50,460 nucleotides of DNA, from IMG/VR virus record IMGVR_UViG_3300035701_000048, positions 1 through 50,460 of that record; one strand, written 5' to 3'. Position 1 is the stretch's first letter. Every line of letters starts with the position of its first letter. A model generated the notes under the pieces. That model saw only the letters and a list, made by a program, of their open reading frames with translations, did not search any database and had not been told where the DNA came from. The position numbers and the translations under genes are program-made. Of this stretch, positions 37,301 through 43,762 are shown piece by piece. The stretch is from a virus.

Positions 37301-40300
37301 CAGTTTACTGAAAATAAACGTTCTGAAACCCCTTTGATTGGTGCCAAGATAGAAGATCTTGAAAAGCAAGCCGATTTGATTAGAAATAATCAAATTGTTG
37401 TTCAATTTATGGGTGTTTTTGAGGATTTGAATAAAATTTTGTCGGAAGGAACTCGCACACTAGAACACAATATTATGGCAGAGCGCACAAGATTTGAATT
37501 GCTTACTAATGTTACTGGTACTTTAGCTGGGCTTCCTAGAGATTTGAAAGAGCTTGATTTGGGTAGGAAGGCGATAGAAGAACTAACTCCTCAACAACGA
37601 ATGGCTCTTGATGAACAGCGATTACCGCCTGAACGTAGAAATTATTTGAACACTTCCATGGCAATTCGTAGTAATGAAATGCGTCGAGAAAGTGCAGTAA
37701 ATGAAATTGTTGATATACGAAAAGCTATGCTAGATATAGGAGAAATAATTAATGTTTCTAGAGGATTTGGAAATGTATTAACCCCCGAAGAAATGGAAAA
37801 ATATACTGAAAATATTGCAAAAACTGGTGACAAAGCGGCTGGAATGCAGTTAACATCTTTAAATAGCATCGATAAAAATACGGCGGATTCTAGTGCTAGC
37901 TTAAATGAATTGAATGCAACTATGAGCGATGTAATGGGTGGATTTAAAACTAAATCTTTTGAAGCCGTAAAAGAAATGTCGCCCAGATTTATAAAAAGCG
38001 AAATGGAGCGGGTAGGGCCAAAATTAGCTGATGCTATTAAAGAAGGTAATATTCAACGAGCTCAAAATCTAGATCAGTATATGGGCCGTTTGGTTCAAGA
38101 ATTAATTATGAAAATAGGTGTAGGCCCAGCTTTACAGCAATCACAAAATATTGGAGGAATGACAAAAAGTCCGGTACTTGATTTTGCTCGTCGAGCGTTG
38201 GGCGTCACTACATACAAAGAATTTGGTACTAAGTTAAATGAAGTTTCTCCCGGCGTGATTGAAAAACCATTGTGGAAAGAATTAATGGCAGCAGAAGAAA
38301 AAAATAACGCGACTTCTATTACGAGTAATAAAACATTACAACAAGTATTAATGGTCTATAGTTTAATGAATTCTTTTGAAAAAACAGCTGCCGATAAAAA
38401 TACGGGTCTTTTAAGAGAGCAACTAGCTAAACTTGAGGACGTTAAAAACACAGCTAAACCAGGAACTGATTTAACTGGCATAGACAAGCAAATTACAGAA
38501 ACAAATGAAAAAATAGCTAATAGTGAACAAGACGCTAATGCTAGGTTGGCTAAAGAATTGCTTGGGCCTATAGCTTTAGCTTCTGAAGAACTTTTAAAAC
38601 AGATGGGGCTTTCTGAAGGAACAATTCGTACTATGGGTAAAATAGTTGGTGGAGCTTATCTTGGTGGTAAGTTATATGAAACCATGACTGGAGTACCAGT
38701 AGGCGATAAACTTCAAGGACTTTATGAAAAGGCTGGCAAAGGAGGAAGTTTTGCTAAAGAAAGAGCAGCGGCAGAATCTGCCATTAAGAAAGAAGGCAGT
38801 ATTTTAGATCCCGAGACAAAAAAGAAATTCGATGCGTTACTCAAGGAACAAGACGAAGCCGCTAAAAAAGGACCAAAAAGTTTATTTGAAGAAGCGAAGG
38901 AAAAATATAGAGCTGATCGTGAAAAGAAGGCGGAAGCCCCAGTAGATAAACTGTTAAATGAAACTCAGGATCAAACTACTATTTTACACGGCATTTATGA
39001 AAACACTAGAACATTGGCTGACAAAACTACCGATGCCGCTTCCGCTGTTCATGGTGTTTTACAAGCAAACAGACCCGAAGAGAAAAATTCTCGTGATGCT
39101 ATTATATCCAGTGTTGATGAATTGCGGAAAGAATATATTACTAGAAATCCGGGATCTCTTACTGGTAAGTTGCTTCTTGCTGCAACTGTAGTTGGTGCAA
39201 CAGGTTATGTTAAAGAGATCGGTGCAATGCGTAATATTTTGAATACTCTTGGTGGTCGCGCTGCTAACGAGACCGGTATTGGTGAAAAATTTGCTAAAGA
39301 AAATATTCCTACATTGGAAAAAGCTATTAGTGTTCATTTAGATGAAATTTTAAAGCGCGCTGGAATTCCAGAAACTAAAAGGCAACTAATTAGTGAGGTT
39401 GCCGACCCAAAAAAACGGAATGAACTTTTTATAGCAGAATTAAACAGAGTGGCAGGTCTTTCAAAAGAAGAGCTTGATAGATTAACCGCGGTAGTAAAAG
39501 ATGAACGTAGCGCTCTTAGTGAGTTACCTACAAAATTAGCTACGGCCATGGAAGACGCTATTAGAAAGGGTGTGCGTGATGTATTTCCATTTCTAACTCG
39601 AACTAATGTTAAAGCTCTCGGAGGCCCACTTAGGGAGGCTGGATTAGGGGAAGGAGCTATTCCAGAAATTCCTGGTATAAAAAGTCTTTCAGAATTAACA
39701 GGATTAGAGAGAGCCGTTGTGGAATCGCGAAAAGTAGGTAATACTAGTTTAGAAAAAGAAATTTATGCTTATAAATCTCTTTCTGCTCAACGCCAAAATT
39801 TTATTGATAAACAAACTGTTGATTTAATAGATATTGGTAAGAAGGACGAGCTGTTTAATGCAACCACTGATCCTACAGAAAAAAGTTTAATCAGTGTAGA
39901 AATAGAATTGTTAAAAAAATCTATCAAGGACACCGCAAAAAACATAGATGAAGTAACTCTTGCTTTAGATAAACTAGCTAAAGTTCCAGTAGTAAACGCT
40001 TTAGGTACATTGCTACAAAGTTTTGAAAAAATGAAGCGCAGTTTTATAGACACAGAAGTGCTTACGTCTTTTAAAAGGTTGACTGACGCATCTGAAAAAA
40101 CTAGACTCGGTGGGAAACACCCATTGTCCCCGCAATATCCAACTTTTGAGATGCTTAAGATGGGCGTCAAAGGTGAAGATCTATTCAAATATAATCAATT
40201 CGATCAACAGAAAATGGCTTTGTTAGCACGTGGTGGACAGATTAACTTGGATGAGTGGTCTCAAATAGAGTTTAATACAAAAAAAGCTGTGATGCAACAT

Positions 40301-43300
40301 GAGCAGCAACCAGAAGAGGACAAGTTGAATCGACAACAGTCGGCTGCGGAACAAACTCGTCAAATGCTATTGGAGGCTCAAAGAAATATAAATCTTCTTC
40401 CTGAGAGTGAGACTAAGATAAAAGGATTGGCTGAAGTAGAGGAGTTGGTTAATTATCTAGAAAATCAGTTATACAATAGTGGGTTTAAACGTACAGTAGC
40501 AGATGAGTATTCAGGAGTTACAAGAGAAGAATACCTTGGTGTTAGTTTAAGTGGATTTGAAACACGAATTAAAAATATAATATCTAAATTTGGCCCAATA
40601 GACGCGAAGACATTGACAGAGCTTGAGAAACAAACTGGTATATTAACCAATATAGAAGACGTTTTGAGAAAGGCTTACAATATACCAAAAGAAATATCAT
40701 CACCTATTTTTCCATATCAAAGCTCTAATATGGAATCATTTAAAGGAGCGGATTATACTGTTAACGATCGAGATGAAGCTTTACGGAAGAAGATCAGTGA
40801 AAGTATGCCATCTGAGGCTAGATTTATTGGTAGGGAAGCTAGTGCTAGACGTGGTGGCAAATCGTTGGGTGAAGAAATAGAGCAAGGTTCACAAGCTTTT
40901 GTTGATTTTGGTTCACTAATTAAAAGGAAGTGGAATGAATTGGGTGTATATTTAAACGCTCCTAATGCGGACGAACCTCCTATACGAGTTTTAACTTTTC
41001 AGGATGAACTCGACAAAGCTGGGGCAGCTATAACCGAATTTAGCAACATTGTGTGGGAAAAGGGAGGTAATGCGATAAAGACTGTTTTAGAATATTTTGC
41101 GCAACCCGATCTTATACCTCCGCAATGGCGCAATAATTATGGCGATGATTATGTAGCACCAGAGGGGCAACAAACAGGCGGCCAGATTGTTGGCCCTGGT
41201 GGTCCTACAGATGATGTAATTCCTATAATGGCTAGTTCTGGGGAATATGTTATTAAAGCAGCCTCTGCTAAAAGATTAGGTAAAAACGCATTGAATTATA
41301 TTAATACCACTGGTCAACTACCTAGACTCGCTGGCGGCGGAGATCTTGATTATTTTTATAACCCAGAAAATCAATTTGATGAAAGCGGCTATTTTCCAAA
41401 ATCGGAACAGGGAGCAGCTAAATCACAAGGGACTTCCTTTGTTGACACCTGGTCTAGAATTTTAGGAAAAGCCGGAGCTGGTGTTGGTGAATTTGCTGGT
41501 AATATTACTGATTATTGGTCAGGTAAAAGCCCAGATAATTTCTTACTTCCGAATATGTCTATGTGGACTAAGGAAGAAGAAATGGATTATGCTAGACAAA
41601 ATCCTAATAAATATGCTCTTACCGCAACTGCTGCTAGTTTTATGCCAATGGCAAAATATGCTTATTCACCCACCGATGTGGAAGAATTTAATGCATCTAG
41701 CAGAGGCTCGAAATTATTGTCTATAATGTCAGAGACTCCTGGTAAAATAATGGGTGGGGGTAAAGCAGCTGCCAATTTGGGAAAACTAGGCCAAGGAGTG
41801 GGAAAACTAGGCCAAGTTGTAGGAAAGGGCGCTAAAGAAACATATGAATTGGGACAAAATTTTGGCGTTCAATCTGCTTTGAATGTCTCAGGTAAAGTGA
41901 TTAAAATAATGGATTTTATTGGTGTAGGTGATCCCGCATTATTAAAAAGCAAATTAGCTACTAGAGCAGCGGAGTCATTGGAAGACTATTTTTATAAAGT
42001 TGTTGATAAGGTTGGTATAAAGGCTTTATTTGATAAAAATATGTTTGGTTACATGTTTTTTGATTCTAAAAATGTGTCTGCTTCCAAGAAAGCAGTGAAA
42101 GATGCCATTGATCAGATAGCTGAATTTACAAAGTATGTAGATCCGCATGACATTAATTTTAAAAAATTCTCAGTAGGTACTAGTGAATTTCTAGGGGATT
42201 ATTCACAAAAAACTGGTACAATAAGATTAGGTATGCAGTCTTTACTTAACCCATTACAGACAGTAAAAGATTATGCAGCTAGCACTGTTAAGAAGTCATC
42301 ACCATGGCATCCATTTACACCACGGGCTACGGACGTATTTAAATCCACCATGTCGCATGAGTTGGGGCATGGATTTACTAAGCCAGGTCCTGGTGCACAT
42401 GTTTCTGGTTCAGCTGAGAAAATGGTTGGTTTGGGTAAAAATACGTATGAAACTACGCAAAAATACTTGGATACACAAACAACAAAAGCTGTGTCTGGTA
42501 CTGGTAGATTTAAACGGCTTAAAGACGTTTATGATTTTTATTCGCAATATGAAAATGAAGCTCGTGCCATAAAAGAAGTGAAGGATAGCATAGCTGAGTT
42601 GACGCCTAAAGTGTCTAGCCGTTATGGATTAACAAATGTGGATGAAAAGGTAGCTACTTTAATAGAAGGGGCAATGCACACACCCATGAAATATGCATTG
42701 CCTGATGTTAAACAGGCGAAAAAATTACTTGGTATTCAATATGCTGAAGGCGGTTCAGTTATGCCTTCGGAATTAGTAGCTTATGTAAATAAGATTATGG
42801 CTCAGAAAAAGTCTGGTAAACTTATGGTAGGGAATTTGGTAGCTAAACAAGACGCTTCTGGTAAATGGACTTTTAGTAATGCCAATAGAATAGACGAATT
42901 AACGAGAGCTACCACAGAAGGTCGTCGTGATCCTTGGGAATTAATGAGTTCAGCAGCACCTTTTGGTTTAACTGGACCATCCGATATATCTAAACTTGGG
43001 CCAGCTAATGCGGCTGAATTTGCTCAGTCTGGTAGATATGCTTCTGTTGGTGAAGGTGATAATAAAGTGTTTGCTTTTAGAGACGATAAAGGCCAGTGGG
43101 TATTAAGTAATGTAGGAGATAGCATACATAAATATGGTCCGGCATCCTACGCTCAAGGCACGTCTTATGTTCCTAATACTCAATTAGCTATGTTACATAA
43201 AGGTGAGGCGGTTATTCCGGCTAAATTCAATCAAGGCGGTCAGGTTGGAAATGTTATAGATACAGCTGATATGGCTGACATAGGTACGCAAATTAGTGAT

Positions 43301-43762
43301 GCCATAACTACCGCACTTGAGCCAATAGTATCTAGAATGGAAAACATCAACATTAATTTCAATATTCCTACTTCTGAAGAATTGCCTAAATTGGAAATAG
43401 GTAATTTAGAGGATTTAAAGAATGTAATCGGTAATGTTGGAGCAGATGGAGCTAAGGGAAAGATTGATACTTTCATAGACACGGTTAAAACAGAGTTAAA
43501 ACAGTTTGATTCAAAGATTGTGGATGGGGATAAAAGAATTACCATATTAGAGAGTTCTAAATTAGTCGAGGAGAGCGAACGAAAGTCTGAATTAGAGTCT
43601 AAATTGACGGATGCTATAGCCGAAATTACACAAAATGAATTGGCTCCTATGAAATCCAATATTTCTATGCTTCAGTCGACTTTAAACAATGCTATAAACG
43701 AAACTGATAAGGTTTATGATAAAGTAACTTCGTTAAGTAACAGGGTGAGCTTGATAAAATAA
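22319..43762 (+). CDS. Giant tape-measure protein with nuclease, RNAP-like and zincin motifs
   Basis: One uninterrupted frame of 7147 residues starts at TTG 22319. The tape-measure core lies at about residues 3925-4295 (R-G-I-G-Q-A-F-E-R-V-I-R-W-G and later A-A-A-I-G-G-L-R-H-F-N-S-L), with hydrophobic segments near 4280, 4461-4486 and 5616-5631. Two closing motifs typical of tape measures occur: G-E-Y-V-I with L-G-x-x-A-L-N-Y-I-N near 6310, and H-K-G-E-A-V-I-P near 6962. The last 95 residues form a coiled coil. Around the core are a DEDDh exonuclease (365-581), an RNA-polymerase beta'-like DFDGD loop (2297-2301), a PD-(D/E)XK nuclease (3094-3294) and a zincin HELGH (6680-6684). The N-terminal 350 residues and most of 590-2050 are helical and unassigned. 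At about 0.15 nm per residue the full chain would span roughly 1.07 micrometres, but the enzymatic parts may be folded cargo. Tape measures set tail length and are ejected into the host. The stop overlaps the hub gene start (TAATG). Confidence 0.95.
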   Translation: MPPTDTYKIQIESIKNSEADQPTKNLAEKVTRLASAMEKLESVMEKVAPMMGDTGRSALDTIRTVTGIAQSVERVSNKIQDTVQDLDNEIKGMKRDVPLAISQAKQTGQIAIQAARDFPYGKAILDAIKDLANTYRQSQTSPTYATGRDEVLSSISNLVREFVKRDRDVGNILEALKSMTQAMGMGKIGAPAGQPALALPSTIIDIKDFKVVTQENISAPIKELTTALKRVETNTQGEISKGTKIDNKGITDVLNALVTAARQLKTETPEKTGNISELTSAIKELTVIVKQLPADALQTRDVILKQVKSALADTTIPTKPHVEAVAPQAQSYVVAPTTTKIHGDVDFLGQALKNMGVEFEKIKSELKDKIVVAIDLETSQMKDAGKKDTLGNVLKTADIITQIATLKGTLDQIRSGTATKQNIYVKPPEGINTEKAYNDLIGTVGEAKIELGKLLSEGVNAKDAMSSLAETLKDADAIVGHNIAGFDLNVINDQFKKLGMDVNLSLKKYVDTVDLSRSNFPNRMVSSITGKRLDTSQPHALPQIEGDLSLAGHKFAGAMHEASHDVEVIGPLLNAFEEGTKEYNAMMKNNTAQMNAITAASRAAAGHFKEIGDTSARLSQSMAAASDITDEMIQGGADYNSKLRNATRSISAMEVMGDPVKMRSALQAIQFKEQVIHPSSRPENFGFAGPEGSTKDQATLSYLSGLSESLNKLQTGIVEALERGMTKGVQILKTKGESFQLAPGGREWELKIADVRELRKAVTETYHKYSAPGSSAEELVDSYKKAFVERRLSTPVPASEMAASVVTTIRGLTKEQASSLGEDVKNIFDKIQQRSITTEDVESNAGLYGLYKNVSLKLESEKSVEGYMKRLAIPAARVSQQGIPILETKYGAEKGLANFATITTGLEKLIEELKLLNTPQMDVERYSRQLSNIPLRPATGSTGEAAAAKLAEELLSEVSGRGGTKLISGGYASAATLKEVDRGTPLEEARTKVMGYGAKGLESLIEESGKLGVTALDVAKALSEIKLDNFYDMLNQLLQAGKVPYLEKQAANIHKFDRNLREVSGVINDVMGLMPMIEPGRPLRKPYDAASLRVLTKPTEELRPADAKSHIVEANLLWKDMAENSKKLGETMIQGKEYMGQPIASSLDLSDAASSELKQFNLEFGSRLQSIDKTMIGMNTSDLRGLSPFKDFSSIQRQVSYITSGLTGGIPGGGKFETPSLVSERERKSIESGQFGTEGYGLNVLTEIRNTAGTFEDQIMIAGKLAKAFTNIVQRLVEPGTKVDITEIESGTQRVSSRARDELNKQVGDVAKEFQTILGVPERYRGRADVAEIGKEVETVMREHRGQTIDVQTAKLTETFLDYFGRKLATRFGTKGVSITPETAPTEFREYQELAKLMASGMKAKIVPGEGLGYAPVPKSAGTLVSEMLSDAFKGLHTAEAPKELHDKLIESGNKFISDLFKDTRLVSEDEAKKQTELYERVNKIWTEKFGEELPTGPSGIKKIRKLYETNETSAENGIIEEGESRSAYTMQPIEARISARGIAKRGLMPEVLEAIINNLIGSRSGTTTIKDTIDEKVLTGSKEGLATINEYLSNLGYEKFTDIGEMVKRLKSENPKLTDADIDKLKEYESNWSVYTTILDEFGKKTQALVAPKFLQIIEEPHLFGEWTPRELDKGVKGAKLDYQSFSAYAGIFGEGSSMLKELAGSTSLNSKEGWELIRAFQLMDPTMKNLKESILEGLPKIELSDITEKFEGATGTVKELKDTILDIAKFPTAMSLKIPGAKSGTYDQMYVPGPALRGTYQEDLMGRAAPTNVARYLANLINSAKDVEELTGAAAKGNIGLGEEFQTKFASTLKAELVKALTDLMNRFKDMEKAPTPQNIAFMEEMIKKYKGGLSTERPVSPIYQEGLGTSEAEAFEAFAGKTKGPKKYSTTMGRLSDLLIGADPESLRREEARIKSATKTYEESGKKRIPYEVLSESEKGRLESGTGFETMMQQHLRRTQERGKAKSIFEVELEAYNLDAFTKKIGMSLQQSVEEALTTKMESLSRAKVAYAEALGEEVFGKKKGIEQTFFQRVTPAVTGKAVSAVTDKTEELMTLLTVLKDNEIAGLEGLSGSLTKIIAGHSEYVAKSKQLGLPVLKEGEIGLPGEMARKVPVEGGNLADLIKKQQETYVESIRYPFTGTLSVQPHKAKLMEDILPEGGKYGKYSIAVPGAPQLDLPELKKIIDTLREYIGVEPKKNLPSNVVPLMEQREKAWAENTDAGAQKVAELTKNIEQLLAVVDKASPKFIDMEQKLDFDGDALFVHTGQLEKSREEIKKHYDMLGSDVTAVRNLFRSVFSAVKDTDVASLSEMSQVFAKKHPKAKGFEFLTKPYVTEGAENLSMPEVIKALQEYSPEAAGKKPQEWMTKNLTSNVMPQVFGRLGVPEGERPGYLTNMKVSEEGLPTVGGEGQFVKRINELTEELLRRQLVEKKYSDAIEGQLFKLHTGITVEGISRIARMTELETGFGPGLAKTGSGGPPSKEFLSRWPTESMALDKKPAEAFAVRINEMLRFVIQKGMDVKHAGVEAVGQKIIENLNKATGAQKIKEAMSSMSEQFGELADFNAQISNEVRLRVGKLSTPQLKEELKLFEPDIDAAKLSNDREELIKGIISHVDMNAVFEEIFKQIQSNAIKGYTEQLDKQLRDMPAGPSKVALLRQVSAAGSNETVARQKIKEESETPEGISVLKYITTPLSPLYKMRTSMETIGTAARRSDVKLPEEDLGLPATEEGKRLAKTFDEVRKAANTLTSGLETSVRVPTRGVHTMMVESAIEKRYKDLKDLLEFSKASSESPTSFPYAFAGISDTSKMASKTWSESMGAAGVSGAGLVPPGEMDITSWIDQLLKAKKIAEEKLEELSEKAGLPQILPEEQALIGYEFEKQHGKQMSANVRDYVQRGAAAKGTTLSEQDLQAQTNEIYQTALDVTKFQATIVEQFRRIDEMIKTVPVQMAYLREAFPAFGLDKSTQTAAQSIQEAAADHRTTSEKIEEYWQKQRGVSKEAGKVVENSIKGIGESQAAGQDFSGGLRTPSGVSQAIDKADLERKRRSLQYLETVAKGGETSTKLGFVSASQIHAGGAYGGGTQEEAITKAMGGEDAGTFAEATAFRGGALHRQIQAEYVKKYPGTKIEQYVEDVENKISGHFDILYEEAGQKILTDIKTIYSTAVFDRLKELSSEIENRKITVQEKLEELKSNKSMSDFDKDIVRRLEDYLSQVNVYLKHVEGATGKILGVSQFNTAERFEIPVGKFDPARFEKDLSVVNKARGGVPTGTVATETAPQASAAEILNRMNPEQQDRYDKLSKSYMEDIRRAQEQGLFNKGEQWFATGGAGGTESKRHILAPGEVPSFKGTLMGAGGAGVGGMPPIPPTGGGGGGDDDDFYKKLKELLDGLNKRIKNVNEIQVEEIVKLVEYYEQAGIAADAARQSGNEDLAGSFDVIRKEIEALMTSKGQALDSAKKIADYYKQLNQSLSASAGAGGPSDFGRLGMPQIERNAPERPEAKHQNLRAMWESSVKYYKLADTTELNKFPGGISDIIKSTAEQGPTPDITKQIREAIAGLPEGQQGGMRRIWMFYKKAVGEYYLKRLDELKQTIEEEGDSSKARQAYAEYEQVVDKYIKNIESTLTKMSDIYTKVGPSGVKGEWVEPDLAKLTGMYEDPKKLADRIKHDYKMKANVQPLMDTMVGDLDATKLDQMATPIDKVREAFRQITAEKADIKPLLADLETFKRLGPEAVQAWDFSKISQDVTELRAGMQAFHRLNLSGYGGLGEGYTEVVRKNVEDTIKLLKQLENSVSSGNLKASEYKLTPVPQFLDTESQRLLHRRNVVQLRETFRTPTEAGGPQPGAAINYKMRIIDPASKQEIENVRVEFNKLGESATTAGVKIGLFSERYENMLTNFQDRRGIGQAFERVIRWGLASNVVYGLTGALNDMIQTISDTELGMAKLRQVMSPLETDFTKLQNSAVQFAKEYGTSVNKVLEGMIVYAQQGINQREVVDRTQTSMMAANVTTLNAADATEALTAAMMNYGKEGETAMRFLDSWTEVEARHAVTSKDLADALRRTGAVAKTVGVTFDQLNGITTAIGETTRFTGAEIGTAERYIFRRLETGKGPAELSKVGIGITSKTGDLRSAFDILGDLAGAWDKLTNSQQLNIAAAIGGLRHFNSLIVLMENWNEALIATQQSMDSKGAAERRNAIVMDTYAKKIEQVKAAVSELQIQFGSAFLPVAKTFLDAVRSIVEAFSNIPPWVKATGAVLGGFFVMLAKGKDILDYFHGMFGGFGSSVKDAISTAVLEWKKGLFEISGFKSPGLNITGLKKVTEVGHVSELDTMMGKLVYKIAPIGRAWNSVLTDVFKGASTVTDKLADMFDYIAGSSFKLKGALSLTGVGSFLGAGLAGFGAVSDVAAYGLDKISQLLGMTAQQTAKWTQENTGLLATFGPLIGSFIILEPLLAKLWNGIKRSAMSSKDYQVSLADTRRQQSDQLSAIRELASGYDILEKRLKNAQRMGDPKVAKKAMDEGTYKSPTREIGNILEATVEYSNKLADSNDKLVLSYDKFGNAALKGADSLKTFIKVAETSKIGEMFSTDLDILKKHLEDLTDVGFGEKLKRELKRFLNEIPGFGPQMAKMIHVSPAKMLEEETGNIDKLLSARARYPMTTAFDKTIKERSESLKKSRDEFQDTYKEFKKILAELPTKGLSSGQIQGALTSPELQEGYKLMAQMEPRLRVTPESNKTERIPGFWSNLIKGATGHDIAARQKVQWQDVMGIEVMKRLNPDQPFDYTKKLTQGLFMQSGVQPRKVGDTVFSGERVFFSDKIAEKYKIAANQGILKITETANGFMERSVEVFDTALNKMRKLPYGAVSKYVENIFPIKAIQEDLSENLEAMKEMVVGAEAGLVGLTGKQFKKDFPLGARFFSQIPTSTLIQSTKGYQPGTGYGEIPFKQDWPKFLEESFIKPMHTYKLMTDQFTENKRSETPLIGAKIEDLEKQADLIRNNQIVVQFMGVFEDLNKILSEGTRTLEHNIMAERTRFELLTNVTGTLAGLPRDLKELDLGRKAIEELTPQQRMALDEQRLPPERRNYLNTSMAIRSNEMRRESAVNEIVDIRKAMLDIGEIINVSRGFGNVLTPEEMEKYTENIAKTGDKAAGMQLTSLNSIDKNTADSSASLNELNATMSDVMGGFKTKSFEAVKEMSPRFIKSEMERVGPKLADAIKEGNIQRAQNLDQYMGRLVQELIMKIGVGPALQQSQNIGGMTKSPVLDFARRALGVTTYKEFGTKLNEVSPGVIEKPLWKELMAAEEKNNATSITSNKTLQQVLMVYSLMNSFEKTAADKNTGLLREQLAKLEDVKNTAKPGTDLTGIDKQITETNEKIANSEQDANARLAKELLGPIALASEELLKQMGLSEGTIRTMGKIVGGAYLGGKLYETMTGVPVGDKLQGLYEKAGKGGSFAKERAAAESAIKKEGSILDPETKKKFDALLKEQDEAAKKGPKSLFEEAKEKYRADREKKAEAPVDKLLNETQDQTTILHGIYENTRTLADKTTDAASAVHGVLQANRPEEKNSRDAIISSVDELRKEYITRNPGSLTGKLLLAATVVGATGYVKEIGAMRNILNTLGGRAANETGIGEKFAKENIPTLEKAISVHLDEILKRAGIPETKRQLISEVADPKKRNELFIAELNRVAGLSKEELDRLTAVVKDERSALSELPTKLATAMEDAIRKGVRDVFPFLTRTNVKALGGPLREAGLGEGAIPEIPGIKSLSELTGLERAVVESRKVGNTSLEKEIYAYKSLSAQRQNFIDKQTVDLIDIGKKDELFNATTDPTEKSLISVEIELLKKSIKDTAKNIDEVTLALDKLAKVPVVNALGTLLQSFEKMKRSFIDTEVLTSFKRLTDASEKTRLGGKHPLSPQYPTFEMLKMGVKGEDLFKYNQFDQQKMALLARGGQINLDEWSQIEFNTKKAVMQHEQQPEEDKLNRQQSAAEQTRQMLLEAQRNINLLPESETKIKGLAEVEELVNYLENQLYNSGFKRTVADEYSGVTREEYLGVSLSGFETRIKNIISKFGPIDAKTLTELEKQTGILTNIEDVLRKAYNIPKEISSPIFPYQSSNMESFKGADYTVNDRDEALRKKISESMPSEARFIGREASARRGGKSLGEEIEQGSQAFVDFGSLIKRKWNELGVYLNAPNADEPPIRVLTFQDELDKAGAAITEFSNIVWEKGGNAIKTVLEYFAQPDLIPPQWRNNYGDDYVAPEGQQTGGQIVGPGGPTDDVIPIMASSGEYVIKAASAKRLGKNALNYINTTGQLPRLAGGGDLDYFYNPENQFDESGYFPKSEQGAAKSQGTSFVDTWSRILGKAGAGVGEFAGNITDYWSGKSPDNFLLPNMSMWTKEEEMDYARQNPNKYALTATAASFMPMAKYAYSPTDVEEFNASSRGSKLLSIMSETPGKIMGGGKAAANLGKLGQGVGKLGQVVGKGAKETYELGQNFGVQSALNVSGKVIKIMDFIGVGDPALLKSKLATRAAESLEDYFYKVVDKVGIKALFDKNMFGYMFFDSKNVSASKKAVKDAIDQIAEFTKYVDPHDINFKKFSVGTSEFLGDYSQKTGTIRLGMQSLLNPLQTVKDYAASTVKKSSPWHPFTPRATDVFKSTMSHELGHGFTKPGPGAHVSGSAEKMVGLGKNTYETTQKYLDTQTTKAVSGTGRFKRLKDVYDFYSQYENEARAIKEVKDSIAELTPKVSSRYGLTNVDEKVATLIEGAMHTPMKYALPDVKQAKKLLGIQYAEGGSVMPSELVAYVNKIMAQKKSGKLMVGNLVAKQDASGKWTFSNANRIDELTRATTEGRRDPWELMSSAAPFGLTGPSDISKLGPANAAEFAQSGRYASVGEGDNKVFAFRDDKGQWVLSNVGDSIHKYGPASYAQGTSYVPNTQLAMLHKGEAVIPAKFNQGGQVGNVIDTADMADIGTQISDAITTALEPIVSRMENININFNIPTSEELPKLEIGNLEDLKNVIGNVGADGAKGKIDTFIDTVKTELKQFDSKIVDGDKRITILESSKLVEESERKSELESKLTDAIAEITQNELAPMKSNISMLQSTLNNAINETDKVYDKVTSLSNRVSLIK
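23410..24080 (+). other. DEDDh (DnaQ-type) exonuclease domain in the tape measure
   Basis: Three ordered motifs are present: ExoI V-V-A-I-D-L-E-T-S (D375, E377), ExoII I-V-G-H-N-I-A-G-F-D (D487), and ExoIII H-E-A-S-H-D (H560, D565). All five catalytic residues of DEDDh 3'-5' exonucleases are there, in the right order. The domain is longer than the usual 180 residues because of an insert after ExoI. In this family two metal ions cleave single nucleotides from 3' ends of DNA or RNA. Confidence 0.85.
27300..29330 (+). other. RNA polymerase beta'-like catalytic region in the tape measure
   Basis: The loop D-F-D-G-D-A-L-F-V-H at residues 2297-2306 matches the D-F-D-G-D-Q-M-A-V-H loop of cellular RNA polymerase beta' in seven of ten positions, including all three metal-binding aspartates (D2297, D2299, D2301) and the His nine residues on. 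Upstream, I-R-Y-P-F-T-G-T-L (R2178) recalls the R-x-P-T-L element before that loop, though the gap of 119 residues exceeds the usual 35. D-K-G-V-K-G-A-K-L (residues 1674-1682) is a speculative candidate for the lysine-bearing first barrel. Single-chain two-barrel RNA polymerases are known in phages (YonO, crAss-like gp66). Activity is inferred only. Confidence 0.6.
31600..32200 (+). other. PD-(D/E)XK (RecB/Cas4-like) nuclease domain in the tape measure
   Basis: R-G-G-A-L-H-R-Q-I (H3149) is followed by K-I-S-G-H-F-D-I-L (D3181), L-T-D-I-K-T-I (D3194, K3196) and, after a helical insert, L-E-D-Y-L-S-Q-V-N-V-Y-L. This is the H...D...D-x-K...Q-x-x-x-Y order of RecB/Cas4-type nucleases, which cut DNA using metal ions. 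All key residues are present. Confidence 0.82.
34087..35200 (+). other. Tape-measure core domain
   Basis: Residues about 3925-4295 have the classical tail tape-measure signature. It runs from R-V-I-R-W-G-L-A-S-N-V-V-Y-G, through T-E-L-G-M-A-K-L-R-Q-V, A-D-A-L-R-R-T-G-A-V-A and A-I-G-E-T-T-R-F-T-G, to a hydrophobic W-V-K-A-T-G-A-V-L-G-G-F-F-V. This is the part that identifies the whole protein as a tape measure. Confidence 0.9.
41779..41816 (+). repeat. 21-base tandem repeat in the tape-measure gene
   Basis: GGGAAAACTAGGCCAAG occurs at 41779-41795 and again at 41800-41816, encoding L-G-K-L-G-Q-G-V-G-K-L-G-Q. It probably arose by slippage in a Gly-rich hydrophobic linker. Confidence 0.8.
42240..42770 (+). 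other. Zincin metallopeptidase-like domain in the tape measure
   Basis: H-E-L-G-H-G-F at residues 6680-6686 is an HExxH zinc site with E6681 as candidate base. A later Y-E-N-E-A-R-A (E6745, E6747) resembles the E-x-x-A helix that supplies the third ligand in many small zincins. The domain lies between the two tape-measure closing motifs. It may cut envelope proteins on entry or process the tape measure. Substrate unknown. Confidence 0.68.
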
